A stretch of 53,717 nucleotides of DNA from UBA11373 sp035291545 (GTDB taxonomy: Bacteria > Actinomycetota > Acidimicrobiia > Spongiisociales > UBA11373). The notes under the pieces were generated by a model. It made no database searches. It was given only the letters and a program-made list of their open reading frames with translations, and was not told the origin of the DNA. The position numbers were made by a program, and so were the translations under genes. Position 1 is the first letter of the stretch. Every line of letters starts with the position of its first letter. The stretch covers positions 1 to 53,717 of the forward strand of contig DATDRW010000071.1 in NCBI GenBank assembly GCA_035291545.1. Direction: 5' to 3'. Shown here piece by piece: positions 1 through 7,738 of the stretch.

Positions 1-282
1 GAAGGTCTCCACAATCTGGCCGATGATCCCGCCGGGCCGGGATCGATCCACCGGGATGCCGCCGAGCAGGCGGAAGAACCACCCGAAGGGCGGGCGGAAC
101 AAGGTGTGCTTCCCGAGGAACCGGATCTTCACTCCGAGCGCCCGGGCCGCCAGCATCGCCACGGGGAAGTCCCAATTGGAGGTGTGGTGGGCACCGATGA
201 TCACCATCTTCCGGAGCGGTGGTACCTCGCCGACCGTCTTCCATCGCCCGAGGCGCAGCAGAGAACTCCAGAACCGCCTCAC
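1..282 (-). CDS. 1-acyl-glycerol-3-phosphate acyltransferase-like protein (partial)
   Basis: This is the first 94 codons of a PlsC/LpxA-type glycerolipid acyltransferase; the rest lies beyond the window edge. Such enzymes move an acyl group onto lysophosphatidic acid or a similar acceptor at the membrane. The catalytic HX4D motif is visible as H-H-T-S-N-W-D around residues 41-47, followed by an FLGKHTLF stretch and a GGIPVDRSRPGG segment, which match the PlsC glycerol-phosphate binding blocks. The GTG start overlaps the TGA of the upstream deaminase gene as GTGA, so translation is probably coupled. The short N-terminal part before HX4D suggests a small soluble or peripheral member of the family. 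The exact acceptor cannot be told from this fragment. Confidence 0.8.
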   Translation of the reverse strand, partial: MRRFWSSLLRLGRWKTVGEVPPLRKMVIIGAHHTSNWDFPVAMLAARALGVKIRFLGKHTLFRPPFGWFFRLLGGIPVDRSRPGGIIGQIVETF

Positions 283-1643
283 CGGAACAGCTCCCGGGCA
301 ACCCGGTTGTGCCGCTCGATCAGGTCTCCTTCGTCGATGACGACGTGGTGTCCGTCGGCGATCACCCGCCGCCCGGCGACGATCACGTGCCGGGCCGGGG
401 TCGGCGTCGCCAACAGCGACGCCGCCACCGGGTCGTGCAGGGCGCCGGCGTACTCGATCCGGTTCAGGTCGAGGGCGAAGAAGTCGGCCTGCTTGCCCTC
501 CTCGAGCGAACCGACGTCGTCGCGTCCCAGCACCGCAGCCCCGCCCCGGGTCGCCATCTCCAGCGCCACCCGTGCGGGCATCTGTTCGCCATCACCCATC
601 CCCGGCGACGCGGCGAGCCGGGCGAGCAGCATCGCCTGGCGGGTCTCGGCGAGCAGGTTGCCGCCGTCGTTGCTCGCAGAGCCGTCGACGCCGATTCCGA
701 GCGGGACGCCGGCGGTGCGGTAGGCGGCCACCGGGGCGATCCCGGACGCGAGTCGCATGTTCGAGGTGGGGCAATGGGCCACCCCGGTGGCGGTGGCGGC
801 CATCCGTCCAATGTCCGGTGCAGAGACGAACACCCCGTGGGCGAACCACACGTCGTCCCCCAGCCAACCCAGGTCGGCGGCATAGTCGACGGGGCGCTTC
901 CCGAAGCGTTCAACGGTGAACCGCTCCTCGTCTCTCGTCTCGGCGAGGTGGGTGTGGAGACGGACCCCCCGCTCCCGGGCGAGCACCGCGGAGGACCGCA
1001 TCAGCTCCCCGGTGACCGAGAACGGAGAGCACGGGGCCAGCACCACACGGCGCATCGCTCCCGGTGCGGGATCATGGAAAGCCTCGATGGCGGCGATGCT
1101 GTCGGAGAGGATCGTCGCCTCGGTTTGGACCACCGAGTCGGGGGGAAGCCCCCCGTCCTTCTCCGACAGGCTCATCGAGCCCCGCGAGGCGTGGAAACGG
1201 ATCCCCACCTCGTCGGCCCCGGCGAACTGGTCGGCGATGCCCGATCCGTTGGGCCACAGGTATTGGTGGTCGAAGGCGGTGGTGCACCCCGACTTGGCCA
1301 ACTCGAGCAGACCCAGGGTGGTGGCGATCCGAACCGAGTCGGGATCCAGGTTCGCCCAGATCGGATACAGGGCCTTGAGCCAGTCGAACAGCCCGGAGTC
1401 CTGTGCACCCGGGACGGCACGGGTGAGCGACTGGTAGAGGTGGTGGTGGGTGTTCACCAGACCCGGGAGCACGAGGTGCCCCGAGGCGTCGAGCACGTCG
1501 TCGGCGGTGGCCGCAAGATCGGCGGCGGTCCCCACCCGCTCTATCACCCCATCGCGGGCGAACAGCCCCCCGCCGGCAATCTCACGCCGCCGGTCGTCCA
1601 TGGTGACGAGGACCTGGGCGTTCTTGAGGAGAAAGGTGGACAC
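279..1643 (-). CDS. 8-oxoguanine deaminase-like amidohydrolase
   Basis: This 454-residue protein is an amidohydrolase-superfamily deaminase of the 8-oxoguanine deaminase / hydroxyatrazine hydrolase group. These enzymes hydrolyse the exocyclic amino group of an N-heterocycle; 8-oxoguanine would give urate. Visible features are the metal-binding THHHLYQS segment near residues 65-71 with the expanded HHH, an HTHLAET metal-ligand motif near residue 230, a WFAHGVF motif and a VDGSASND segment carrying the catalytic Asp. The long N-terminal identity with guanine-type deaminases (LYQSLTRAVPGAQ, TTAFDHQYLW) favours 8-oxoguanine over triazines. The nearby urate-degrading operon supports this, since the product would feed PuuD directly. 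It is followed by the acyltransferase with a 4-nt overlap. Substrate assignment is inferred from similarity of motifs and from context. Confidence 0.8.
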   Translation of the reverse strand: MSTFLLKNAQVLVTMDDRRREIAGGGLFARDGVIERVGTAADLAATADDVLDASGHLVLPGLVNTHHHLYQSLTRAVPGAQDSGLFDWLKALYPIWANLDPDSVRIATTLGLLELAKSGCTTAFDHQYLWPNGSGIADQFAGADEVGIRFHASRGSMSLSEKDGGLPPDSVVQTEATILSDSIAAIEAFHDPAPGAMRRVVLAPCSPFSVTGELMRSSAVLARERGVRLHTHLAETRDEERFTVERFGKRPVDYAADLGWLGDDVWFAHGVFVSAPDIGRMAATATGVAHCPTSNMRLASGIAPVAAYRTAGVPLGIGVDGSASNDGGNLLAETRQAMLLARLAASPGMGDGEQMPARVALEMATRGGAAVLGRDDVGSLEEGKQADFFALDLNRIEYAGALHDPVAASLLATPTPARHVIVAGRRVIADGHHVVIDEGDLIERHNRVARELFR

Positions 1644-1667
1644 GGGGTGACGGTAATCGTCGGCGGT

Positions 1668-1893
1668 TACCCGTCGCCCGTCGCCCGTCGCCCGTCGCCC
1701 GCCAGATCCCGGCGCCGCGTGCGGCCCTCATGGCTCTTCTTGAAGGGGTCGGGAGATGCATCCTATTGAGCGGACTCGAGGTCGGACATCCCCTCAGGCG
1801 GCTCGCCTATGCACGCGATCGCCCCACGCGTTGGGGGTCAGGTGGGCGGGTAGCGGGCGACGGGTAGCGGGGGACGGCGGCGTCAGCCGCCCG
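1668..1893. repeat. Heptad repeat element with two inverted arms (A)
   Basis: The left arm, about 1668-1703, is roughly five tandem copies of CGCCCGT. After a centre of about 140 bp, the right arm at 1846-1880 holds units such as GCGGGTA, GCGGGCG and ACGGGTA, which are the inverse sense of the left units. The right arm runs into the 3' end of the ABC gene: the stop codon lies inside GGCGGC-TGA-CGCC. The gap (1644-1882) has no convincing gene. Confidence 0.75.
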
Positions 1894-3673
1894 CTTCCCC
1901 TTCCCACAACGCCCGGAACTCTCGGCTGGTGGCGAGCAGCTCGTCGAGTCGTCCCACCGCGGCCACTCTGCCACCTTCCATCACGACGATCTGGTCGGCG
2001 CGTTGCAGCGCCGGACGCCGATGGGACACGACCAGGCTGGTGACCCCGGATCGGTCGCGGAACAGCCGTTCCCACAAGACCCGCTCGGTCTCGACGTCGA
2101 GCGCGCTGGAGACGTCGTCGAACACCAGCAGGTCGGGTCGGCGCACGAACATCCGGGCCGTCGCCGAGCGCTGGATCTGCCCGCCGGAGAGGCGCACACC
2201 CTGCGGCCCCACCATCGTGTCGAGTCCCTGGGGCATGACGGACACGTCGGGGGTCATCACCGCGGCGTCGACCGCCTCGGCGACCACCTCCGCGGGGTCG
2301 GTGCGTCCCATGAGCAGGTTCTCCATGAGGCTCATCGAGAACAGCCGCGGTACCTGCGGGGTGTATGCCGACCGGGGTGGGATGAAGAACCGGTCGGGTT
2401 CGGCGACCGGCTCTCCGTTCCACGACACCGTACCCCCGTCGACCTCGACCAGCCCCAGGATCGATCGCAGCAGGGTGGTCTTCCCGGAGCCGACACGGCC
2501 GGTGATCACGGTGAACGACCCCGCCGGCACCGAGAATGAGACGTCCGCGATGCCCTCGCCGGTCCCCGGATAGGCGAAGGTGAGCCCGCTCACGTCGAGG
2601 CGTTCCAGTGGCGCCAGGTGGGGCGGGACCACCTCGGGGTCCGGCAACGGGCCCGTGAGTTGCAGATTGCGGTGCTCGACGAGGCGCATCGGGTCGGTGT
2701 CGCCCATCAACGCCAGCATGCGGGCGAAGGACACCGTTGCCTGCTGGTAGCGGGCGATGAACAGGCCGAGGAAGAACACGGCGTCGGCGACGAACCCGAG
2801 GAAGTACACGAACAGGGCGAACTCGCCGACGGTGAAGTCGCCGGATCGCATCGCCCCGGCGGCGACCACGAGGATGATCCCGGTTCCGACGTTGATGGTG
2901 TTCCAGAAGAGCGACTCCAGCATCGACTCGAGCACCTTGTCCTTCACCGCCACGATGCGGCGCTCGTCGCTCAGCCGGCGGAAGTGGCGGATCATCGTGC
3001 GTTCCGCCCCGGCGACCTTGATCGCCTGCACTGCGCCGAAGGTCTCACCGAGGGCTTCGGTGACCCGGCCGGTGGCTTCCCGCGCCGCCTCGCGGTACCG
3101 CTTCACCCGTCGCCGCGCCGCGGCGGCGATGTACACGATCACGACCGTCGGGCCGAACACTGCCAGGGTGAACCAGCCGTCGATGGAGACGAGCATCCAC
3201 ACCGCGACGATGGAGAACAGGGTGAGGCCGACCATGTCCACCGTCCACGAGAACGATTCGACGTTCTCGTCGACGTCGTCGCGGAACCGGCTGATGGCGT
3301 CGCCGGGGGACTCCTTCATCGACTGGGCTCCGGGAAGCTCGAAGATCCGCTCCAGGATGTTGCGTCGCAGCAGGGTGGACACCCGGAACATCAGGTGAAC
3401 GTCGTTCCTCATGCCGACGATCACAAAGGTGATTCGTCCGATGGCATAGGCGACGGTGATCGCGACCAGCACCGTGATCGATGGGGCGTCGGTGGTCTCG
3501 CCGGTGATCGAGTCGAAGAAGGTGCGGGTGATGACCGCCGGGATGACCGGCATCACCCACATCGACGCCCATATGGCGACGTTGATCGCGTAGCGCATCC
3601 GGTGCTGGGTGATCAGACCCCAGCCGAGCCGCGCCGTGGGGACGCCGGAGGTGTCGAGTGGTTCGGTGCTCAT
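1883..3673 (-). CDS. ABC exporter half-transporter, subunit with degenerate catalytic site
   Basis: A 596-residue half-transporter: six predicted membrane helices in the first ~320 residues (type IV ABC exporter fold), then one ATPase domain. Walker A (GRVGSGKTT) is near residue 394, the signature LSGGQ near 497 and Walker B near 517. Walker B ends in VFDDVSSALD, with Asp where the catalytic Glu is expected, so this subunit probably carries the hydrolysis-poor site. Its ATG overlaps the TGA of the upstream gene as ATGA, so the two subunits are made together and form a heterodimer. Substrates of such pairs range from drugs to lipids and peptides; nothing here decides which. The gene ends inside the right arm of a heptad element. 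Confidence 0.9.
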   Translation of the reverse strand: MSTEPLDTSGVPTARLGWGLITQHRMRYAINVAIWASMWVMPVIPAVITRTFFDSITGETTDAPSITVLVAITVAYAIGRITFVIVGMRNDVHLMFRVSTLLRRNILERIFELPGAQSMKESPGDAISRFRDDVDENVESFSWTVDMVGLTLFSIVAVWMLVSIDGWFTLAVFGPTVVIVYIAAAARRRVKRYREAAREATGRVTEALGETFGAVQAIKVAGAERTMIRHFRRLSDERRIVAVKDKVLESMLESLFWNTINVGTGIILVVAAGAMRSGDFTVGEFALFVYFLGFVADAVFFLGLFIARYQQATVSFARMLALMGDTDPMRLVEHRNLQLTGPLPDPEVVPPHLAPLERLDVSGLTFAYPGTGEGIADVSFSVPAGSFTVITGRVGSGKTTLLRSILGLVEVDGGTVSWNGEPVAEPDRFFIPPRSAYTPQVPRLFSMSLMENLLMGRTDPAEVVAEAVDAAVMTPDVSVMPQGLDTMVGPQGVRLSGGQIQRSATARMFVRRPDLLVFDDVSSALDVETERVLWERLFRDRSGVTSLVVSHRRPALQRADQIVVMEGGRVAAVGRLDELLATSREFRALWEGEAGG

Positions 3674-5418
3674 GCCAGCAGCTCCTCCATGCCGGTGCGC
3701 AGCAGCGACGAGAACCGCGAGTCGGGGTCGGAGGCCAGGTCGAGCCGGACCCCGTACTCGACCACCCGTCCCCGATCGAGGATGAGGATGTCGTCGGCTC
3801 GGTCCACGGTGGCGAGGCGGTGGGCGATGATCACCCCGCTCCGCCCTTCGAGGAGCCGATCGACGGCGCGCTCGATGAGAACCTCGGTGGCCGGGTCGAG
3901 CCGGGACGACGCCTCGTCGAGGATCACCAGGCCGGGGTCCCGCAGGAAGATGCGGGCGAACGCCAGCAACTGCGCCTGTCCGGCCGACACCCCGCCCGAT
4001 CCCGACTCGAGCATCGTGTCGAGACCGCGGGGGAGCGACGCCACCCAGTCGCGCATGCCGAGATTCGACAGCTCGGCCCAGATGCGCTCCTCGGGAACGG
4101 CATCGTCGAAGAAGGTGAGGTTTTCCCGGACGGTGGCCCGGAACAGCTGCACCTCCTGTGTGACCATCCCGATCCGGGCGCGCCGGTCGGCGCGCTCGAC
4201 CTCACGGAGATCGATACCGCCGATCGTGATCGAACCCGCCACCGGGTCGTAGAGACGGGTGAGGAGACGGGCGACGGTCGACTTCCCCGATCCGGTGCGT
4301 CCCAGGATGCCGAGGACGCGTCCCGGGGCGAGGTGGAAGTCGAGGCCGTCGAGGACGATCTCGTCGGCGTCGTCGCGGTAGGCGAAGTCGACATCGTCGG
4401 AATCCACGGCGAGCGCTCCCGCGGGGAGTGTCCGGGTCCCGGTTTCAGCGAGATGGGTGGTGGCGGCGAACAGCTCCTCGACGCGGGCGATCCCGGCCCC
4501 GGCCTTCTGCAGGTCCTCCATCTGGGTCCGGATCTGGTCGATCGGGTGGCGGATCATCTCGGTGTAGTGGAAGACCAGGTACACGGCGCCAATGGTCATC
4601 GTCCCGTCGGCGGCGAGCGACGAGCCCAGGGCGAACACCAGGGCCAGCCCGAACACGTAGACCGCGATCGACGACGACCACAGCAGCGAGAACCCAAACC
4701 GGCCCCGTACCTCGAGGGGCAGCCACTCCCGGTGGAGCACGGTGAAGCGATGCATCATGTAGGGCACCGCCCCGTTGGCTCGGATGTCCTCGGTCCCGCC
4801 GAGCTGCTCCCCGAGGAATCCGAAGAAGGCGGCCCGCTTGCTCCTCACCGCGCGCCACCAGGGAATCGCGATCGCCTGGATCTTGACCATGAAGGCCATC
4901 GCCAGGGCGGCGAAGAGCGTCATACCGAGGCCGAGAAGGGGGTGCTCCCGCCACATGAGTGCCACGATCGCAATCACCAGGATCAGATTGCCGACGACCT
5001 GCACCACGAATGCCGAGAAGAAGTTCGAGAGCGTGGTGACGTCGCCGTCGATCCGCTCGATGAGCTCGCCCGGGGTCTTCGTCTTGTGAAACGACAGGTC
5101 GAGTTCGAGGAGGTGCTCGGTGAGCTCGGCCCGCATTTCGTTGGTCGCCGACCAGCCGACGTGCGCCGCGAAGTAGGTGGCGGCGACGCTCAGCGCCTGG
5201 TAGCCGACCGCCAGCAACACGAATCCTGCGGCCAGTGCCATCAGTTCGGAGAGGTCGGCGCCCCCAGCGGCGCCGTCGATGAACGCCCGGATCAGCTGGG
5301 GGTTGATCACCTGGAAGGCGATTCCGGTCAAGAGCAGGCCGAACAGCACCACCACCCGGGTCCGGAGGGGGCGAAGGTACTTTCTGAGGAGGCGCCAGTA
5401 GGCGCGTACCGGAATCAT
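3670..5418 (-). CDS. ABC exporter half-transporter, catalytic subunit
   Basis: A 582-residue half-transporter with membrane helices in residues ~20-300 and an ATPase domain with Walker A (GRTGSGKST) near residue 373, an atypical signature VSAGQ near 478 and a normal Walker B (VILDEASSRLD) near 501, followed by the switch histidine in IIAHRL. The catalytic Glu is intact here, but the signature has Val-Ser-Ala in place of Leu-Ser-Gly. Paired with the partner subunit (Asp for Glu, intact LSGGQ), this gives one good and one poor ATP site, as in TmrAB- or BmrCD-like heterodimers. The ATG start has GGAG six nt upstream. Upstream lie a possible leader peptide and hairpin (5419-5552). It is the first gene of the two-gene operon. 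Confidence 0.9.
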   Translation of the reverse strand: MIPVRAYWRLLRKYLRPLRTRVVVLFGLLLTGIAFQVINPQLIRAFIDGAAGGADLSELMALAAGFVLLAVGYQALSVAATYFAAHVGWSATNEMRAELTEHLLELDLSFHKTKTPGELIERIDGDVTTLSNFFSAFVVQVVGNLILVIAIVALMWREHPLLGLGMTLFAALAMAFMVKIQAIAIPWWRAVRSKRAAFFGFLGEQLGGTEDIRANGAVPYMMHRFTVLHREWLPLEVRGRFGFSLLWSSSIAVYVFGLALVFALGSSLAADGTMTIGAVYLVFHYTEMIRHPIDQIRTQMEDLQKAGAGIARVEELFAATTHLAETGTRTLPAGALAVDSDDVDFAYRDDADEIVLDGLDFHLAPGRVLGILGRTGSGKSTVARLLTRLYDPVAGSITIGGIDLREVERADRRARIGMVTQEVQLFRATVRENLTFFDDAVPEERIWAELSNLGMRDWVASLPRGLDTMLESGSGGVSAGQAQLLAFARIFLRDPGLVILDEASSRLDPATEVLIERAVDRLLEGRSGVIIAHRLATVDRADDILILDRGRVVEYGVRLDLASDPDSRFSSLLRTGMEELLA

Positions 5419-5451
5419 GCGGCTCCTGGATCGAACGGGCGCAGACGCGCC

Positions 5452-5552
5452 GAAGCAGAGGGGTCTGAGGGTGGTGCCCGCCGCCCGGTGGGCCGCGTGT
5501 CAGGTCTGACGAACGCGCCGGGTCAACGGGCGGTAGTCGGGTTCCTGAGCAT
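5452..5552 (-). promoter_or_regulatory. Candidate attenuator-type leader of the ABC operon
   Basis: Read on the minus strand, a nine-codon ORF is followed within about 10 nt by an imperfect hairpin: CGCGT pairs with ACGCG and, inside it, GTCA pairs with TGAC around GACC. The leader then runs to the GGAG and ATG of the first ABC gene. A short ORF plus hairpin ahead of an exporter is the layout of ribosome-mediated attenuation, but no regulatory alternative structure was worked out by eye. This accounts for most of the non-coding 5419-5580 region. Confidence 0.3.
5523..5552 (-). CDS. Possible leader peptide MLRNPTTAR
   Basis: A nine-residue ORF on the minus strand, ATG at 5552, stop TGA at 5525-5523. 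It has one of the best ribosome binding sites in the window: AGGAGG with a 6-nt spacer. It lies about 105 nt upstream of the first ABC exporter gene and about 28 nt downstream of a TTGACA promoter box. Contains two Arg and two Thr codons in nine. A translated upstream peptide could sense ribosome-stalling drugs, but this is inference; it may equally be a chance ORF. Confidence 0.35.
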   Translation of the reverse strand: MLRNPTTAR

Positions 5553-5579
5553 CGCGTGCCTCCTGGAGAAAACGGAGTG

Positions 5580-5608
5580 ACTTTCGCAGGGAAGGGGAGG
5601 CGTGTCAA
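5580..5608 (-). promoter_or_regulatory. Sigma-70-type promoter of the ABC operon
   Basis: On the minus strand a perfect TTGACA (5608-5603) is followed after 17 nt by GAAAGT (5585-5580), which keeps the A2, A4 and T6 of the -10 consensus. Start of transcription would be near 5573, about 20 nt before the leader-peptide ATG. Confidence 0.45.
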
Positions 5609-5626
5609 CGAGGGGAGGAGGCGAGG

Positions 5627-5775
5627 CGCCCGTTTCCCGTTTCCCGTTTCCGGTTTCCCGACTCCAGTCGCCCGTCGCCCGTCGCCTCTCTTGCCAATTG
5701 CGAATTGCCAATTGCGGGAGGCGCCCGAAGGGCGCCGACCCTTGCCTATTGCGGGAGGCCCCCGAAGGCGCCGAC
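5627..5775. repeat. Heptad repeat array with hairpin modules (B), hpt upstream side
   Basis: About thirteen consecutive heptads keep phase although the unit changes: CGCCCGT, TTCCCGT (several), TTCCGGT, TTCCCGA, CTCCAGT, CGCCCGT twice, CGCCTCT, CTTGCCA, ATTGCGA, ATTGCCA, ATTGCGG. It ends in two hairpin modules, GGCGCCC-gaa-GGGCGCC (5720-5736) and a degenerate copy at 5757-5773. The stretch from 5685 to about 5740 is nearly repeated at 6322-6377, on the other side of hpt. The last base of the array touches the -10 box of hpt. No gene is seen in the divergent gap 5609-5787. Confidence 0.8.
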
Positions 5776-5781
5776 TAGCGT
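5776..5781 (+). promoter_or_regulatory. -10 box of hpt (leaderless)
   Basis: TAGCGT ends 6 nt before the GTG start of hpt, the spacing that puts transcription start on the start codon. No Shine-Dalgarno sequence is present. Confidence 0.5.
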
Positions 5782-5787
5782 GACCTC

Positions 5788-6321
5788 GTGGGCGAGACCC
5801 TCACCACGCTCATCTCCGAGGACCTGATCTCCGAACGGGTTACGGAGCTCGCCGCTCAGATCGACCGGGACTATCGCGACGAGGGCGATCTCATCCTCAT
5901 CGGCGTGCTCAAGGGGTCGTTCGTGTTCCTGGCCGACCTGACGCGCCGGCTCACCATCCCCCATCGGGTGGAGTTCATCTCGATTTCGTCGTACGGGGAC
6001 CGGGAGAGCGAAGACCCCGGTGCGGTCCGTCTGATCCTCGACGTCCGCCACGACATCGGCGGCAGGCACGTGATCGTGGTCGAAGACATCGTCGACACCG
6101 GACACACCCTCTCCTATCTGGTGCGGCTCCTCAATGCCCGCCTTCCGGCGTCGCTGAAGACGTGCACGCTCTTGCGCAAGCCCGACCGGGCCCAGGTCGA
6201 CGTCCAGATCGACTATCTCGGGTTCGACATCCCCGACGTGTGGGTGGTCGGCTACGGGCTGGACTTCGCCGAGCGCTACCGGACCCTGCCGCGGATCTGC
6301 GCGATGAAGGCGCCTGCATAG
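5788..6321 (+). CDS. hpt: Hypoxanthine phosphoribosyltransferase
   Basis: A 177-residue purine salvage enzyme that joins hypoxanthine (and usually guanine) to PRPP, giving IMP or GMP in the cytoplasm. The family PRPP loop is clear as VVEDIVDTGHTL around residues 98-109, with LKGSFVF near residue 41 for the pyrophosphate loop and a C-terminal DVWVVGYGLDF motif that binds the base. Length is typical. The GTG start is chosen because it lies 6 nt after TAGCGT and the N-terminus then matches the family. The gene is bracketed on both sides by near-identical heptad/hairpin repeats (5685-5740 and 6322-6377). In many bacteria hpt sits with tilS and ftsH; here it sits with purine-breakdown genes instead. 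Confidence 0.95.
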   Translation: MGETLTTLISEDLISERVTELAAQIDRDYRDEGDLILIGVLKGSFVFLADLTRRLTIPHRVEFISISSYGDRESEDPGAVRLILDVRHDIGGRHVIVVEDIVDTGHTLSYLVRLLNARLPASLKTCTLLRKPDRAQVDVQIDYLGFDIPDVWVVGYGLDFAERYRTLPRICAMKAPA

Positions 6322-6377
6322 CCGCTCTCTTGCCAATTGCGAATTGCGAATTGCGGGAGGCCCCGCAGGGGCCGACC
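6322..6377. repeat. Heptad repeat plus hairpin module (C), hpt downstream side
   Basis: Units TTGCCAA, TTGCGAA, TTGCGAA, TTGCGGG lead into a hairpin GGCCCC-gca-GGGGCC and CCGACC. It is a near copy of 5685-5740, with the hairpin loop and flanks changed in compensating fashion. It begins immediately after the hpt stop codon. Confidence 0.75.
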
Positions 6378-6380
6378 TTG

Positions 6381-6386
6381 TACCTT
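6381..6386 (+). promoter_or_regulatory. -10 box of the aldolase-like gene
   Basis: TACCTT followed by 8 nt and ATG at 6395. It directly follows the hairpin module of the repeat. No Shine-Dalgarno sequence. Confidence 0.4.
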
Positions 6387-6394
6387 TCTACCCC

Positions 6395-7735
6395 ATGGAC
6401 CTCTCCCTTGCCGAGCGCCTGCTGAAGGAATTCTCCGCCCGCCTCGACGCCGACGCAGAGGCCCGCTCGGCCTTTCCCGGGGACTCCGGGGAGCGGCAGC
6501 CGGTGCACACCGTTTACGGTGGCGCCCAGATCTTCCGCTCCGACTCGGCGGCGCGGCTCGGCGAGACCGCTCTGCGGACCCTCGAGGCCTACGCCCCCGA
6601 CGCCGCCACCCTGGCGACCGCCCTGGGACGCCCCGCAGACGATCCCATCGTGGTGAGGCTGTATCCCCGGGTGGTCGAGAAACTGCAGCGAGAGCCGGTC
6701 GAGGACTTCCGCATCGACTTCGAGGACGGGTTCGGGGTGCGTCCCGACGCCGAGGAGGATCGCGTCGCCCTGGAGGCGGCCGACGAGGTCTACACCGGGA
6801 TGGTCAACGCGACCCTGCCCCCGTTCATCGGGATCCGCATCAAGCAGTTCAGCCCCGAGTTACGCGGCCGTGCTTTCCGGACGCTCGATCTCTTCCTCAC
6901 ACGACTGGTGAAACGATCAGGGGGGCCGATCCCCGACCGTTTCCACGTCACCCTGCCCAAGGTGGTGTCGGCCGAGCAGGCGACGGTGTTCGGTGAGATG
7001 CTCGACGCCCTCGAGGGGAAACTGGGTCTGAGCCCCAGGTCGATCCGGTCGGAGCTGATGATTGAGATCACCCGGTCGATCTTCGACGAGGAGGGCCGGG
7101 TCAACGTGGCCCGGCTGGTGCGCGCCGCGGGTAGTCGATGTGTCGCCGCTCATTTCGGCACCTACGACTACACCGCCTCATGCCAGATCACTGCGGCATA
7201 TCAGGGGATGACCCATCCCGCCTGCGACTTTGCCCGACACGTGATGCAGGTGGCCCTCGCCGGAACGGGGGTGTGGCTGTCCGACGGCGCCACCAACGTG
7301 ATGCCGGTGCCGATCCACCGCGGCGACCGGCTCACCCGGCAGCAGACTGCGGAGAACCGCGGTGCGGTCCACCACGCCTGGAAGCAGCACTTCGACGAGA
7401 TCCGACACTCTCTCGTCCACGGCTTCTATCAGGGGTGGGACCTCCATCCCGCCCAGTTGGTCACCCGCTACGCCGCGGTCCAGGCCTTTTTCCTCGAGGG
7501 CATGGACGCCGCCGCCGGGCGGCTGGCCAACTTCGTGGAGAAGGCCACCCAGGCGACGCTCGTCGGCGACGTCTTCGACGATGCCGCCACCGGACAGGGG
7601 CTGCTCAACTTCTTCGCCCGGGCGGTGAACAGCGGCGCCATCTCCGAAGAGGAGGCCTCGGCGCGCACCGGGGTGACCCTCGAGGAACTGAGCGACCGGT
7701 CGTTCCTCAAGATCATGGAGAACAGAAGGGGATGA
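6395..7735 (+). CDS. HpcH/HpaI aldolase / citrate-lyase-beta-like protein (DUF6986-type)
   Basis: A 446-residue protein of the PEP/pyruvate-domain class (HpcH/HpaI aldolase and citrate lyase beta fold). Visible blocks are RIDFEDGFGVR (a metal-ligand acidic segment), PFIGIRIKQF, LMIEITRSIFDE, and AAHFGTYDYTASCQI, which resemble the CitE-type substrate and Mg2+ sites. It is longer than CitE (about 290 residues) and fits a large actinobacterial group often found beside allantoin genes. The ATG at 6395 is preferred to an upstream ATG at 6344, because the latter lies inside the repeat, and TACCTT sits 8 nt before 6395. The reaction is unknown; a role with C2-C3 products of ureide breakdown (glyoxylate) is a guess based on neighbours. 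Confidence 0.75.
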   Translation: MDLSLAERLLKEFSARLDADAEARSAFPGDSGERQPVHTVYGGAQIFRSDSAARLGETALRTLEAYAPDAATLATALGRPADDPIVVRLYPRVVEKLQREPVEDFRIDFEDGFGVRPDAEEDRVALEAADEVYTGMVNATLPPFIGIRIKQFSPELRGRAFRTLDLFLTRLVKRSGGPIPDRFHVTLPKVVSAEQATVFGEMLDALEGKLGLSPRSIRSELMIEITRSIFDEEGRVNVARLVRAAGSRCVAAHFGTYDYTASCQITAAYQGMTHPACDFARHVMQVALAGTGVWLSDGATNVMPVPIHRGDRLTRQQTAENRGAVHHAWKQHFDEIRHSLVHGFYQGWDLHPAQLVTRYAAVQAFFLEGMDAAAGRLANFVEKATQATLVGDVFDDAATGQGLLNFFARAVNSGAISEEEASARTGVTLEELSDRSFLKIMENRRG

Positions 7736-7738
7736 GGC

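Noticed and set aside
1668..1703. Repeat arrays as CRISPR
   Set aside because: The period is 7 bp with no spacers and no cas genes.
2618..5580. Long plus-strand frames opposite to the ABC genes
   Set aside because: Both ABC proteins are clear on the minus strand with all motifs; the plus frames show no family features.
5523..5711. 62-codon ORF that includes the leader peptide
   Set aside because: The part upstream of the short ORF translates heptad repeat; only the last nine codons have a ribosome site.
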